From: Harmonia axyridis
Taxonomy: Eukaryota > Arthropoda > Insecta > Coleoptera > Coccinellidae
Assembly: GCF_914767665.1 (NCBI RefSeq)
Contig: NC_059504.1
Coordinates: forward strand, 32,829,720 to 32,893,719
Reading direction: 5' to 3'
Length of the DNA stretch: 64,000 nt
Under the pieces are notes generated by a model that saw nothing but the letters and a program-made list of their open reading frames with translations, ran no database searches and was not told where the DNA came from. Position 1 is the stretch's first letter; each line of letters begins with the position of its first letter. A program made the translations under genes and the position numbers. This document shows positions 1 through 10,754 of this stretch, in pieces.

Positions 1-578
1 AGTTGCATTTAGCCAAAGTACCCAATTTTTCGAATTCCACAGATAATTTTTTTTAAGATCAAGTTACTCGAAAACGGCGCTTTGTAGGAGAAAATATTAA
101 GAATACTTTTATTTTCCAAATTAGCCAGATATTGTTCAATGAACATTCAAATTACTTTCAAGAGTTGGGTTCTTCGTTTTTCTGGTATTTTTATGTGATG
201 TAATGTTCATAATGAAGAAACTGAAAGATGTGTAGGGAATCTTGTGTTCGGAGAAGATGTACCACATCAAGGAAAATCTATATTCTAAAAATCATTTCCT
301 TCAATAGAACCATTTACGAGATATATCTGAAAATCACATTTTTTTATCGATTTTCAACAGCCTGTATCTTTGTAACCGGGCCGAATCGGAAAAAAACTAT
401 AAAGGAAAAAAGTATTTCTTTTGACCTCAGGAATCTTCGGTTGAAATATATGTACAAGTCAAAGATTCACCCTGTATATAGTCAGGAAGTTCTTGACCAG
501 CTCCTGAGAACAATCTTGGCCTGAAGAATCAGCCCGGTTGTCTCACGTACCAACCCGATAGATGGTGAAATGAAAAAA
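1..578. other. AT-rich DNA with a repeat terminus
   Basis: No convincing gene. The stretch from about 330 to 480 has the look of a dispersed repeat that ends at 466-480 in TTCACCCTGTATATA. That terminus recurs, in either orientation, at the ends of the long foldback elements elsewhere in this window. Only one end is visible here, so the element cannot be delimited. The 98-codon frame at 228-524 has no recognisable domain. Confidence 0.4.
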
Positions 579-593
579 TATATATATATATAT

Positions 594-657
<64 letters not shown>

Positions 658-669
658 AAAGAAGGAAAA

Positions 670-726
<57 letters not shown>
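579..726. repeat. (TA)n microsatellite, compound
   Basis: Two long TA tracts (579-652 and 679-726) are separated by a purine-rich A/G spacer. The first has one G interruption near 595. Open frames through it are low-complexity artefacts. A tract of this kind can extrude a cruciform and is a common site of length error in assembly. Confidence 0.95.
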
Positions 727-729
<3 letters not shown>

Positions 730-1189
730 CCGACAAGTAGTGGACCAACTCACCCACTTGCCATAAATCATGACTGTTCCAAGGAATCCTTCAAGATATA
801 CGTTCGATTTGAGGTAAGGATGTGGAAAGTATTCGTGGGTTGGAATCCCACTGTCTATTGTTTTCTGTTTATCCATAGATCAGAAGATAGTTGAACATGA
901 TTTGTTTAACTAATTTTTAACGAGCATGAAGGCTATTCGGAATGTTAGTTTAAGAATATTTATGAGCGTCAGCGTATTCAGTGGAGCATAATGATAAAAG
1001 AAATAACAAGGAACTGCTAAACAAATATCAGAAACATTAAACATCGAGAGGTTGTAAACTTATATACTTCATTCTTAGCCTCGTGAATATATTGAGCGCC
1101 TACTTGTAGCAATGTTTGATGATTTGAAAAACCCTTGAATTTAAACAATTGATGGTTTTGGAGTGCCGAAGAAAATTAATGAAATAGGC
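727..1189. other. No gene seen
   Basis: AT-rich sequence without a supported coding frame, RNA or repeat boundary. Confidence 0.4.
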
Positions 1190-1886
1190 AAAAATAACAG
1201 TCTTCTTAGTTTAGCTCCCCGGTCACTCAGGAATTGAGGGGAATGAAGAGGCCTACATACTTTCCAGAAAAGGAGCACAAATTCTTTACATTGGCCCGGA
1301 ACCATTCTGTAGTATAGGCAAATGTACATACAAAAATGAATTTCAGGAGAAGAAAAAACCGTGAGTGAAACACTCTGACGGATTCTTCCAGGGTTGGATC
1401 CTTTCAAAAAGTTTCTTCAAAACTGTGACACTGCGAGATCCAAGAAGTATTTGGATCTTATCAAAAATATTTTACACTTCCTCACTGGATTCCTCACAGG
1501 GCACTGTCGCCTTAGTAAACACCTCATGAGAATGGATCAAGCAGAAAATGACGAGCGCAGATTCTGTGGGTAGGAAAAAATCTCAGGATTACCGGGTGAA
1601 GGAATGCCTCACTATCACTAGCCAACGCAAAATCTGCTTGAGAAAAGAAACTCGAAGAAGTGAAGAAGTAGCCCCCTCGAAGCCATACGAAATACTGGAG
1701 TATCTGGGAGATCTGGAAGATCTATAGATAACGTTATGGCGAGAATAGCTCTGATGGGCGACACAATAGACCATTTGGTTGGAGTGGAACGAAACCCCCT
1801 TAATTAAATATTAATCTTAAGAAAAACTTCATTATTCGATCGGTTGTACTTTGTATCAATACTATCAATAAAGTATTCTCTCTCTC
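1190..1886 (+). pseudogene. Non-LTR retrotransposon 3' remnant (RNase H and Cys-rich tail)
   Basis: Seen: the frame at 1211-1290 reads LAP-GHSGIEGNEEA followed by LSRKGA, the core of the RNase H domain carried by I/R1/Jockey-group ORF2 proteins. Further on (1481-1573) a frame reads LTGHCRLSKHLMRM and then RRFCG, matching the conserved LTGHC...C..C tail that follows RNase H. The coding run is broken by stops and frame changes, and no reverse transcriptase lies upstream, so the copy is 5'-truncated. An AATAAA signal at 1867-1872 followed by a TC-rich run marks a plausible 3' end. RNase H removes the RNA strand during reverse transcription; this copy cannot make the enzyme. The clade is uncertain, but the RNase H identity is fairly secure. 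Confidence 0.75.
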
Positions 1887-1894
1887 AATCTAAC

Positions 1895-2165
1895 CCTCGT
1901 AAGGGTGTAGTGACATCATGTCGCGACTCTTTGAACGAGCTGTTTCCAGGATTCCCTATCTTGGGCATGATGAACGGCTTCGTGCATATTCTCCCCAGTT
2001 AGAGTTTTAAGTTAGTCTATCCATCGTGATGGTGAGCGTCCCCTAGGTCTTCCATTCCATTTTTCCATTCCATCCGATCTCCTGGCAATGTGTCCAAAAT
2101 ATCTAAGGTACTGTTGACTAATCATGGTCGACAATCTTGTTTGTATTACGGTTCATCTAATATTG
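1895..2165 (-). pseudogene. RTE-like retrotransposon C-terminal fragment
   Basis: Seen: translating the minus strand from about 2130 to 2020 gives YLRYFGHIARRSDGMEK and then GRPRGRSPSRWID. This is the basic C-terminal signature downstream of the reverse transcriptase in insect RTE-type (endonuclease-reverse transcriptase) elements. The same signature occurs in the better preserved copy at 30581-30907. Only the 3' end survives and frameshifts are present. It abuts, in opposite orientation, the RNase H remnant on its left. Non-functional. Confidence 0.65.
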
Positions 2166-4012
2166 TTTAATAAACAAGTTTCATCCAATGAATATTACAA
2201 CGAACACAAAACAATAACTTCAGAATCGTGGTATTGCTGAACAGAGATTCATAATATCAATGAATAGGAATATACGTCAAGGAGTGAAATTTCATTATAT
2301 TCACGAAAAAGAATATTGTATCAATGGAATCAGGTGGATGATAGGCATTCGTGAGTGAAATGGACATTTTTTCTTCAGTGTACTGAAACCATTCAAACTG
2401 ATTTCTTTCAAAATTTAGATATCGCAAATACTAGAAAGAAGAAATGTTCAGAATAGATAAGGCAGCATCTGAGTGTACGTGAACATTATCGTCAGTAAAC
2501 GATTCACTCCACAGTGTGCTCTGAATAAATCGTCATTTTTACTATGAATCCATCCATTTTGAAATTTATTTTTCCGAGGTATCAAGTTACAATTCAGAAA
2601 AATAATTGCTAAATTCGGCCGAAGAGTTCAAAAGAAAATGAACTAAGTACAAACTTTGTTGAGATTTTGTCCCTAATTTAATATGGTGTGTTAACGAAGA
2701 GTTCGATGTGGGCGCTAGAGAAGACTATTGCAGAATTCAAGTGGAATGTCGGCAATATTCTTTGAATCTAAGAAGGATGGTCACAACTAAAATTGATAGT
2801 TTTGTGGCGACAAAAAGCAATTAGACATAATGTCTGTGTCTATAGCCGAGATTTTCATCACATTACTCAATATAAATGTACCTGCATTAGTGTAACAATG
2901 GACTTTCGTGGTACTTGTGCATAGAACTTTCTCATTCATAGGGTTCTAAGAAAGATACAACAAAAAATATCTTTCCCCTACCCTAATTAGTGTGCAGGCA
3001 CCATGATACCATTGCACAGGAATACAACTTAAAGAAAGAAAAGGAATAAATTCACGATGTACAATATGATTTTAAGTTTGTAACCCAGGCATAACCATAG
3101 TATAAGTTATTCCTTATACTACGGTATAACACTGGGAAAAGGAGAATTCATTGGAGTAAGTAACGAGGTGATGACCAGTTGAGTTAGTAGAGTGTTCAAG
3201 GATTTTTTCAAAAGCTGTACCACAATAAAGTTCTCGTCTGTCGTCCATCAGTGTTAATAACCCCCAAGAAAACGCGATACCCCAAAGTTTTATTTCGAAA
3301 TTTGTCAATCGTGTGATGGAATTAACATTTAATATTTTCAATTAAATAATAATTACACTCGACATAACAAGACAAGAGAAGAATTTGATGAAAGACCAGA
3401 AGTTAGCTTTACTACAAACACAATACTTATCCAAGATTAAGTAAATTTATTTATCAACCAAACCTATAAATTCATAAAAATCCCCAAAGTTCGCGGGATT
3501 CATTGAAGCATATTTCAACGACTTGAATATGCAGCTGAGATGCATTTTACTCATGTATTCATATTCGCGTTAAATTCTCGTTCTTTTTCAGACGTACGTC
3601 AAATATGACGTCTGAAGCAATTTATCAACCGACAAAGAGGACGAATATCCCGTACCAAGCATTAGAGCGGGGGATCATTAGTAACGTCACTCACAACTTT
3701 AGCACAAAGAAATAGATTATCAGATGTTTACAGAATGTCACTCGAACGATTTGCGCGTTTTAATTTTCAGGATATTCCTGCTTAATTGGGATGGACACTT
3801 TAAGTGCATATCAAGATTATTCCGACAGTGTAAAGGCAACTGCTAGCCATTTTAACTTCAAGTGGAAATTCGTGAAACTTCATGAAAAATTTTAGATAAG
3901 CTCTGATGTGTTGTCAGTAGTTTTTTTGTTCTTTGATGCCACATATTTGGTCTTCCCATTTTAGTATGTACTCATAAAATCAAAATATTTAAAATTTGTC
4001 ATACGACTTTCA
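2166..4012. other. No gene seen
   Basis: AT-rich, with no supported coding frame. A 75-codon minus-strand frame (3114-3341) shows no recognised domain. The sequence around 3592-3618 contains a short imperfect inverted repeat with ACGTCA-like motifs. No element ends were found. Confidence 0.4.
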
Positions 4013-5150
4013 GCAGGCTATGTAACATTGGGCAATAAGGGAAGACAGAAATTTTATCAGAAATTATAGGCCTATTTGTAAATCCTCCTTTTAACCTAGA
4101 GTGTTCGATTCTTTAGTCACTGAAAAATTAAACCTTATTTAAAACATGATATTTATAGGGGAATAACATGGCTTTATTGCCAAAAAGGCGGTAACAACAA
4201 ATTTGGTTACTTACAAGGACATAGTGATAGGTGCTATGAAAGATAGAACCCAAGTGGATTCAATTTACACCAATTTCGCGAAGGCCTTCAATACGGTACC
4301 TACGTCACTGGCTCCTTATAGAAAAATTAAAGTAACTTGGAATTCTAGAACCATTTTTAGATCGGTTATCAGATCGAATTCAGGGAATCCGGCCAAGAGT
4401 GGAAATTTTGGACATTTTCTCCCAAGAATTTTTGGCGGAATCTGGTTTACCACAGGGTTCACCTCTGTCGCCGTTGCTCTTGTTTCATTGACGACGTAAA
4501 AGGTTTAATAAAATCTAGACTCAAAGTTATTCCGCAATATGCAAAAATATTTAAATGCTCTGACGAAATTGTGTCATTTCATTGACAGATAAAGTTAAAT
4601 TTTCGAGTTAAAAATACCAAGTTCAGATATAATAATAATAATCTTTATGACATGTTAGGACTTCGAACACTCCTTGTATGACGAAAAAACTATAATCTAA
4701 TGTTTGTTTATAAAATCTTGAATAATAACTAATAACACAGTTTGCAGATCTATGCTCTTGATAGAATTGGATTTAATCTCAATAAAGCTTTAGGAAAAAA
4801 GAACAATTTCTGTCCGACTAACTATAGAGTTCGACAATCCTAGAGATAGAGCCTTGAATGAAGATTATATAGCCGAGATATAGACTTTTGGGCAATATGT
4901 ACATTCAATTTGAAGATACACTTTTAACAGTGTGTATAATTTTGTGCTCTCGCCTTAGATTATTTTGTTTCATTAATAGATATTGATTTGAGTTATATTT
5001 TTTGTGAAAATTTGTTTTTCCATTAGTAATGTAAAATTGTAATTGTTTTATATTCATGCAATTGTGAAATGTACTTGTCATGATTTGAATTTGATTGATT
5101 TTGATTTTTGAATTGGCCCGTTTCAATGAATAAATAAACAAATAAATAAG
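4013..5150 (+). pseudogene. Jockey-type non-LTR retrotransposon remnant (RT)
   Basis: Seen: a frame from about 4040 reads NFIRNYRPI, LVTEKLN, HGFIAKKAVTTNLV and, in the 98-codon frame at 4203-4499, QVDSIYTNFAKAFNTV. These are successive blocks of the Jockey-type reverse transcriptase fingers and palm motif A, in which the expected FSKAFD catalytic Asp is replaced (FAKAFN). A degraded copy of the PQGS/LSP block follows near 4450. Stops and frameshifts make it non-functional. The 3' end is probably the AATAAATAAACAAATAAATAAG tail at 5129-5150, a typical LINE terminus. Upstream ORF1 and endonuclease are missing. Confidence 0.7.
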
Positions 5151-5743
5151 TGGATATCATTAATTTTTTTCCACGAGGTGCCTGTACACTTTTTTCTGAA
5201 TTTATACAAAAAAAGTTTTATTTAGGCAAAATAAAGAACTCAATTCCAAATAATCAATTTAATACCATCTATCTCTATTCAGAAATATTAAAATATGGTA
5301 AGAATAATTGAACAAAATATTTTTGATAATATAAAACAAAGTATGTTCCACTAACTTTTAATGCTTGCGATAGTTGTTCCGCAAATACTTTGGCTTCATC
5401 AGGTTACATTTCAACTGTAATCATCAGTCGAAATCAATCATTTCGGAAGTGAATGTACAGAGTGATTCACTTATCTTGGTGACCCCAGTTTTCTTGAAAA
5501 TTGCCCAATATTTTGTTATTTTGTAGACGACGTTTTGTACAAGTCAATGTTGAGGTATTTGGTTTCATTCGTCATCTTGATTAGTAAAGTCTTGTCTTAT
5601 GTCTGCCCAATGGAGTATTCTTGCTAAATCATTACTATCAATTATAAAATGCGGTACCCAACGTCTCTTTTTCAGAACAGTTAAGCGAGTTGAGTAGATC
5701 ATATAATTGAATGTACATCACAACTCAATATTCAAATTTTTCA
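5151..5743. other. No gene seen
   Basis: AT-rich. At 5395-5440 the sequence contains CATCAG and TCATCAGTCGAAA blocks around a small inverted repeat. It recalls dispersed Penelope-type repeats, but the hammerhead core is not complete. Confidence 0.35.
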
Positions 5744-6043
5744 TTAAACTTTGAATGGTCTTGTTGATTTAACTCCATCACTTTCACCATTCGATGTAAT
5801 CGATTCATTGGCGATAAAGACGATATTAATTACCGTTGTGGCAATTACAGGTTGAGACAATAATCCATTCGCAATTAAGGTAGTCAACAATAACTTTTTT
5901 GTACGACTGCTATGAAATATCACCTTTATATTATCATTAATCAAAACAAAAGATTGTTTTGCGTCAAAAACATGTAGTATTATACCGAACGGTTTTTTCA
6001 AAAAATAGTCTACATTTTCTAACATAATAGCAGGGGATTTCAT
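5744..6043 (-). CDS. Unrecognised 99-codon open frame
   Basis: Not recognised. The frame starts at an ATG at 6043 and ends in TAA at 5744. The composition looks like a soluble or weakly hydrophobic protein (central IANGLLSQPVIATTVINIV) and is not low-complexity. There is no signal peptide, zinc finger or transposase motif. No splice sites or neighbouring exon could be assigned. It may be a chance frame, a piece of a transposon gene or a single exon. Confidence 0.25.
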   Translation of the reverse strand: MKSPAIMLENVDYFLKKPFGIILHVFDAKQSFVLINDNIKVIFHSSRTKKLLLTTLIANGLLSQPVIATTVINIVFIANESITSNGESDGVKSTRPFKV

Positions 6044-6440
6044 AATCTTTCATCTAGCCTAGTATAATTTCAGATGAATTTTTTGAGTTGAATCACTCTT
6101 AAATCTCGAGAAAAAAACAACTTATGAAAAAATGTTTCGAATAAAATGTTGATTATTTTGAGGGGGAAGTCCACTTATATTGAAATCTCTTCCATTTACT
6201 TCAAACTTGAAAGGGGAGGTGATGAATTTTGGGATTACAAATGAGATTCCCTATTTTTTATCGCAGATTCGTATTTTACGATGAAAAATACTAAATTTTT
6301 GTACGAAGAAGTTTTCACGATTCTTCACAGCTCTGCAATCTAATTTAAATTTTCGGTCTGAACTAACTGAAAGTAACATTCCATTGATCATTCACATGAA
6401 ATTCTGGACGTTTTCTGCTGAACCTTTTGTTTTCAGAACA
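6044..6440. other. No gene seen
   Basis: AT-rich spacer between the unrecognised minus-strand frame and the first foldback element. Confidence 0.4.
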
Positions 6441-7999
6441 TGTACAGGGTGGGCAAATTTCGATGTTTTAGCACTACAACTTTTGAACCAGAGGAGATAG
6501 ACAAAATCTGCTACCCACTTCTCGATCTCTTTTTCTGAGAAACTGAAAAGGGTAGTTTTCGTTTTTGGCCACCTTCTTTTGTTTTCGAGTTATAAGCGAA
6601 AATTGGAAAAATGGCGAAATCGAAAAACAGTTATATCTCCGCTAATACTCATGATAAAGCTCTGAAATTAAAACATTATACAGGCACTTTTTTACGTAGA
6701 ATCCAGTGGCGTGCTCGTATTTTCAAAAGGGTTTTTAATTACGAAGCTATGACCCAAAGTAATGTTTTTTTAAATGGGAACACTAGATTTTTGTGCCATT
6801 TTCTGAAAGCTTAATTTTTCCTGATTTCAAAAATATATAACATCGTATGATTCGGATAAATATAAATAATAGAAAATGGCCAAAAACCTCTTTTCACCTA
6901 AGAGTCTCAATATTTCTATGGTTTCAACTGTTGATGAACACAGAAAAATTGAGCTTTCTATAACAAGAGCAGTGTCCTTCCGTCAATCTGATTATTTCTA
7001 TGCTTTTCACTTATTTCTACAAAATTCGAATCTAGATATGTTTTATAAATTTTTTATCTAAAAATTGATTTGGAAAAAACGGAGAAACCACAAGATCGAA
7101 TTTTTCAATCGAAAGAGTTGTAATGAGATCATGTATCAGGAGATTATTTACATAGGTCTCCAGAATCAATACGCACAAGTACCAATCCATTTTGAACATC
7201 ATATGAAACAATGCATATCTGATTGAACTCAACATTTTAATTACGAAGGGAAAAACAAGAAATAATATTTTACCTAATAATGACAACAATTGCACAATGC
7301 ACTGTCGACACCTCTTCTCGATATTTCAATAGATGAATATTTGAAACTGTGTTCAAGCTACCTAGGAACCTTTTTCCAAGTTCGTTTATCTATTCGAAAC
7401 TATTTGTATAAAATGAATATAGATTCGAATTTTGTGGAAATAAGTGAAAAGCATAGAAATAATCAGATTGACGGAAGGACACTGCTCTTGTTATAGGAAG
7501 GCTCATCAACAGTTGAAACCATAGAAATATTGAGACTCTTAAGGAAAAAAAGGTTTTTGACCATTTTCTGTTATTCATTTTGATACGAATCATACAATGT
7601 TATATATTTTTGAAATCAGGAAAAATTAAGCTTTCAGAAAATGGCACAAAAATCTATTGTTCCGATTTAAAAAAACATAACTTTGGGTCATAGCTTCGTA
7701 ATTAAAAACCCTTTTGAAAATACGAGCACGCCACTGGATTCTACGTAAAAAAGTGCCTGGATAATGTTGTAATTTCAGAGCTCTATCATCAGTATTAGCG
7801 GAGATATAAATGTTTTTCGATATCGCCATTTTTCCAATTTTCGCTTATAACTCGAAAACAAAAGAAGGTGGCCAAAAATGAATACTAACCTTGTTAGTTT
7901 CTCAGAAAAAGAGATCGAGAAGTGGGTATCAGATTTTGTCTATCTCCTCTGGTTCAAAAGTTGTAGTGCTAAAACATCGAAATTTGCCCACCCTGTACA
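6441..7999. mobile_element. Long foldback (inverted-repeat) element
   Basis: Seen: the left end TGTACAGGGTGGGCAAATTT and the right end, its reverse complement, bound a near-perfect inverted repeat. The arms run from 6441 to about 7048 and from about 7400 to 7999 (roughly 600 bp each), with a ~350 bp unrelated spacer. Frames inside the arms (6611-6814 on plus, 7626-7829 on minus) are mirror images of each other and not genes. No transposase lies inside, so the element is non-autonomous. ACAGGGTG-type ends recur through the window. The superfamily is not assigned because no clear target-site duplication is visible. Confidence 0.85.
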
Positions 8000-9398
8000 A
8001 TCATTTGGAATTGGAATTTTTTTTTAGTATGTTCGCTTCATTTAAACAGGGTTAGAACTATTTTGAGGGGCATTACAGGGATATCGGAAACCGTTAGAAA
8101 TACAGAGTGGCTTAAATTACAAAAAAGTTGTATTATTTAGGGATGAGAATATTGGTGTGAACAGATCTAAAATATCTCCAATGGTTCCCGAGATATCCGT
8201 AAAAAACTAAAAATCGAGATTTTCTCTTTTTCTGTATAACTCATTTGTTTCTGGAGATAACTTCACGAAATTCGGTTTGCAGTCATTATCCAACATAATG
8301 GTGTCGTCAGATAGTCGCGATAGTCAATCTTTTTTGTCTTATGGACGCTATATTGGTTCTCCTTATGAGGTGATACCTAAAGAAAAGAATTACGAATTCA
8401 ACAATGTATCACACTCTACAAAAATATCAAGTCTAGCTACGAAAATTTTAACTTCCTTTAAATATTTTTGTTTAAGTAATAGGCTAGGGCCAGAATTGTC
8501 AAATAACTTGTTACTCCGTTCAGTTGTTGAATGTGAAACCATTACTTAATTACCTTAATACTTTGATGAGTAATGTCCTATTACATATTCATGCTAATAC
8601 CAACACTCTACATAGCGTACAAATGGTAATGTCTGTAGAAATTGTTCTACATAATTAAAAAACTTAAGTGATGGTTTCAAATAACAACTGTCAACAAAGT
8701 TATTCTACAATTCTAGCTCCAGGTCACTACATTCACTCCACAAAAATATCGAGTCTATCTACGCAAATTTGACTTCTTTCATTTTTTTGTTTAAGTAGTA
8801 GGCTGGAGCCAGAATTGTCAAACAATTTCGTCATATGTCTGTGGTACAGTACGGTTGCTCTTGAAGAATTACAATTTAAAAGTGTTTTAAAGAATAAATT
8901 CAGCTTAATTGTGTGCGATAGTTGTCAATTTCAATCATAGCGTAAGAAATTTGATATAATATTATTGGAATAAGCTTATTTCATCATGAGTTTTTGGTTT
9001 GAGATCTTTTTTACTGATGAACTATTATAATAGTTTATTTCATCATCTTGAATCCTGTTCTACACTGTTTGTTTACCTTTACGCGGAGTTTTTTCTTCTC
9101 GTTCGCCAACATAATATTGTGTTGATAACAAATTGCGTCTCCTGCATCCAGGGAGCGTATTCATAAATTTAAGTCCGCCCGAGGTTGCTGTGCGCGTGTT
9201 TTTATATTCTTGCTGTGTAACAGCGAGAGAAAGGGATTCTTTTTTGTGTCCTTGATTCTTTCAATACTGTCCTTATATTCCTTGTTATTCGTGGCCCTCT
9301 TCTCTGTGAAAAGTCTCCTATATATGCCCACAGGAGTGAAGATTGTAGTAGCTTGCCCTTCCTCAAAAAAAAAAAGACGAAGAAAGAACCATTTCAAT

Positions 9399-10370
9399 AT
9401 GCCTTTTATTTGTGGGGTTAGCGGTAATTTTGCGGAGGGTGCAGATCAGCCTCAATGTGCTCGATGTCGCAAAACCTATCACCCAGTATGCATAAATTTG
9501 TCAGCTGAAGATGTGGAGTACTTGAGGGAATCCAATTCTAAATGGAGTTGCCATGATTGTGACTCTCGAAAGAGATCGTTACGTAGCAGGTCCCAATCTT
9601 CCGGCACTGATTCTCTCACCATTGAGCATTTCAACCTGCTCATGAACAAAATATCCAGCATAGCCGGTGACTTGAAAACAATAAAAAATGATCAATCCAC
9701 CATTTTAACTGAGCTTACTAGATGTAGAAAAACACTTGAAGATCATAGGCAAGTACTTGACTCTAATACAAAGGCGATCGCAGATTTTGAGAGGATGATT
9801 GAAGTAATCGAGAATTCCCACGCTAAGTTGACTTCTGGTCTCTCTGACGTTGTGGATAGGATTGAGAAGGTGAGGACTGAGACACCATGTGCTGATTCTG
9901 CGTCAGGTGGTTCGGATACCGCTGAGATTCTTGAGCGCTCAAAGCGATCGTTTAATATCATTATAAAAAATATCCTAGAGTCAGATCCATCTAATGATTT
10001 TGAGGCTGCTTGCGAAGTTCTGGGGCATGTTGATCCCAGTGCACCCAATCTTCTAGTTCGAACTGCTCGTTTGGGCAAGACACGGTCAGTACAACCCCGT
10101 ATGCTGAAGGTTACTATGGTTTGTCCAGACATGGTAAGCTCACTTTTACGAAATAAGAAAAAACTACTAAATAGGGAGTCATTTCAAAAATACGTATTCA
10201 CTCATGATAAGACCCCTGAGCAGCTCAAGTTCTTGAATTATCTGCACGTCAAGTTGCGAGAAAGGGAGAAGGCCGGGGAGATGAATCTCACTATTAGGTA
10301 CCTTCAAGGGGAACCGGCTATTGTTCCAGTGGATTGTGGCAACAAATCGAAAAACAATCCGGCTCACTAA
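9399..10370 (+). CDS. LINE ORF1 protein (PHD-type zinc finger, coiled coil)
   Basis: ORF1 proteins of CR1/Jockey-like elements bind element RNA and assist target-primed reverse transcription. Seen: starting at the ATG at 9399, which immediately precedes the zinc-finger region, the product is 323 residues. Residues 5-50 form a PHD-like finger (CGVS, CARC, HPVC, CHDC), but the second zinc ligand is Ser (CGVS where family members usually have CxxC). Residues ~70-170 are Ser-rich and then heptad-like, consistent with a coiled coil. Residues ~185-310 contain FNIIIKNILES, ARLGK, MLKVTM and HDKTPEQLKFLNYL, the conserved RRM-like/C-terminal block. A longer in-frame start at 9210 adds a hydrophobic, lysine-ending leader and is less likely. 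The frame is intact although ORF2 is gone. Leftover ORF1 is more likely than a domesticated gene. Confidence 0.75.
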   Translation: MPFICGVSGNFAEGADQPQCARCRKTYHPVCINLSAEDVEYLRESNSKWSCHDCDSRKRSLRSRSQSSGTDSLTIEHFNLLMNKISSIAGDLKTIKNDQSTILTELTRCRKTLEDHRQVLDSNTKAIADFERMIEVIENSHAKLTSGLSDVVDRIEKVRTETPCADSASGGSDTAEILERSKRSFNIIIKNILESDPSNDFEAACEVLGHVDPSAPNLLVRTARLGKTRSVQPRMLKVTMVCPDMVSSLLRNKKKLLNRESFQKYVFTHDKTPEQLKFLNYLHVKLREREKAGEMNLTIRYLQGEPAIVPVDCGNKSKNNPAH

Positions 10371-10754
10371 ATGAATGAACACTCGTCCATTCCAACTCAC
10401 AATCAAATGCATTCCAAATACCGTGAACTTCTCTCATTTTCCCAGGTATACAATCCTAGTTTTTCATTTACGCAGAGAGGTAATCCCATATTTAGCTTTT
10501 GGGCTATGAATAATATAATTGGTGTCAAACGATCATATCTTTTCACCCTCAACCCAAATAACTTGAAAGGACACATGTACGAGTTAAAAAATAAGGAGAG
10601 CTTCGGGACTGTCCAGCGACAAAACTTCCAGTCCAATAATTTTTTTTTTCAACCTGGAACGGATTGCCAGTGGATGTGTTTTGTGCTCCCAGTGTTAACG
10701 CCTGTATGGACCTATATGATTCACATGGATTTCGCTCACTTGGTGCCTGACTGA
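10371..10754 (+). pseudogene. LINE ORF2 C-terminal remnant
   Basis: Directly after the ORF1 stop, an open frame begins at 10371. Its distal part reads NLKGHMYELKNKE...RQNF and then, after a one-base shift near 10650, WNGLPVDVFCAP-SVNA. This matches the C-terminus of CR1/L2-type ORF2 proteins (RGH..KLKK...RQNFFSNRV...WN.LP..VV.A.SVN.FK). No reverse transcriptase palm or endonuclease precedes it. It is the retained 3' end after a large internal deletion. Confidence 0.6.

Noticed and set aside
482..876. Two minus-strand frames of 91 and 115 codons
   Set aside because: They consist of Tyr-Ile repeats translated from the (TA)n microsatellite.
5395..5445. Possible hammerhead ribozyme on the minus strand (CTGATGA followed by a small stem)
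   Set aside because: The stem after CTGATGA is not followed by GAAA, so the core is incomplete.
7032..7295. 87-codon minus-strand frame in the foldback spacer
   Set aside because: Hydrophobic, unmatched, and confined to the spacer of a non-coding element.
6611..7829. Mirror-image frames of 67 codons on both strands
   Set aside because: They are translations of the two arms of one inverted repeat, with no recognisable domain.
9000..9030. CTGATGA followed by a palindromic AACTATTATAATAGTT on the plus strand
   Set aside because: No GAAA and no third stem follow; it is an AT-rich chance palindrome.
9210..9398. N-terminal extension of the LINE ORF1 from an earlier ATG
   Set aside because: The extension is hydrophobic leader-like sequence ending in a poly-lysine run encoded by an A tract; the ATG at 9399 sits directly before the zinc-finger region as in related ORF1 proteins.
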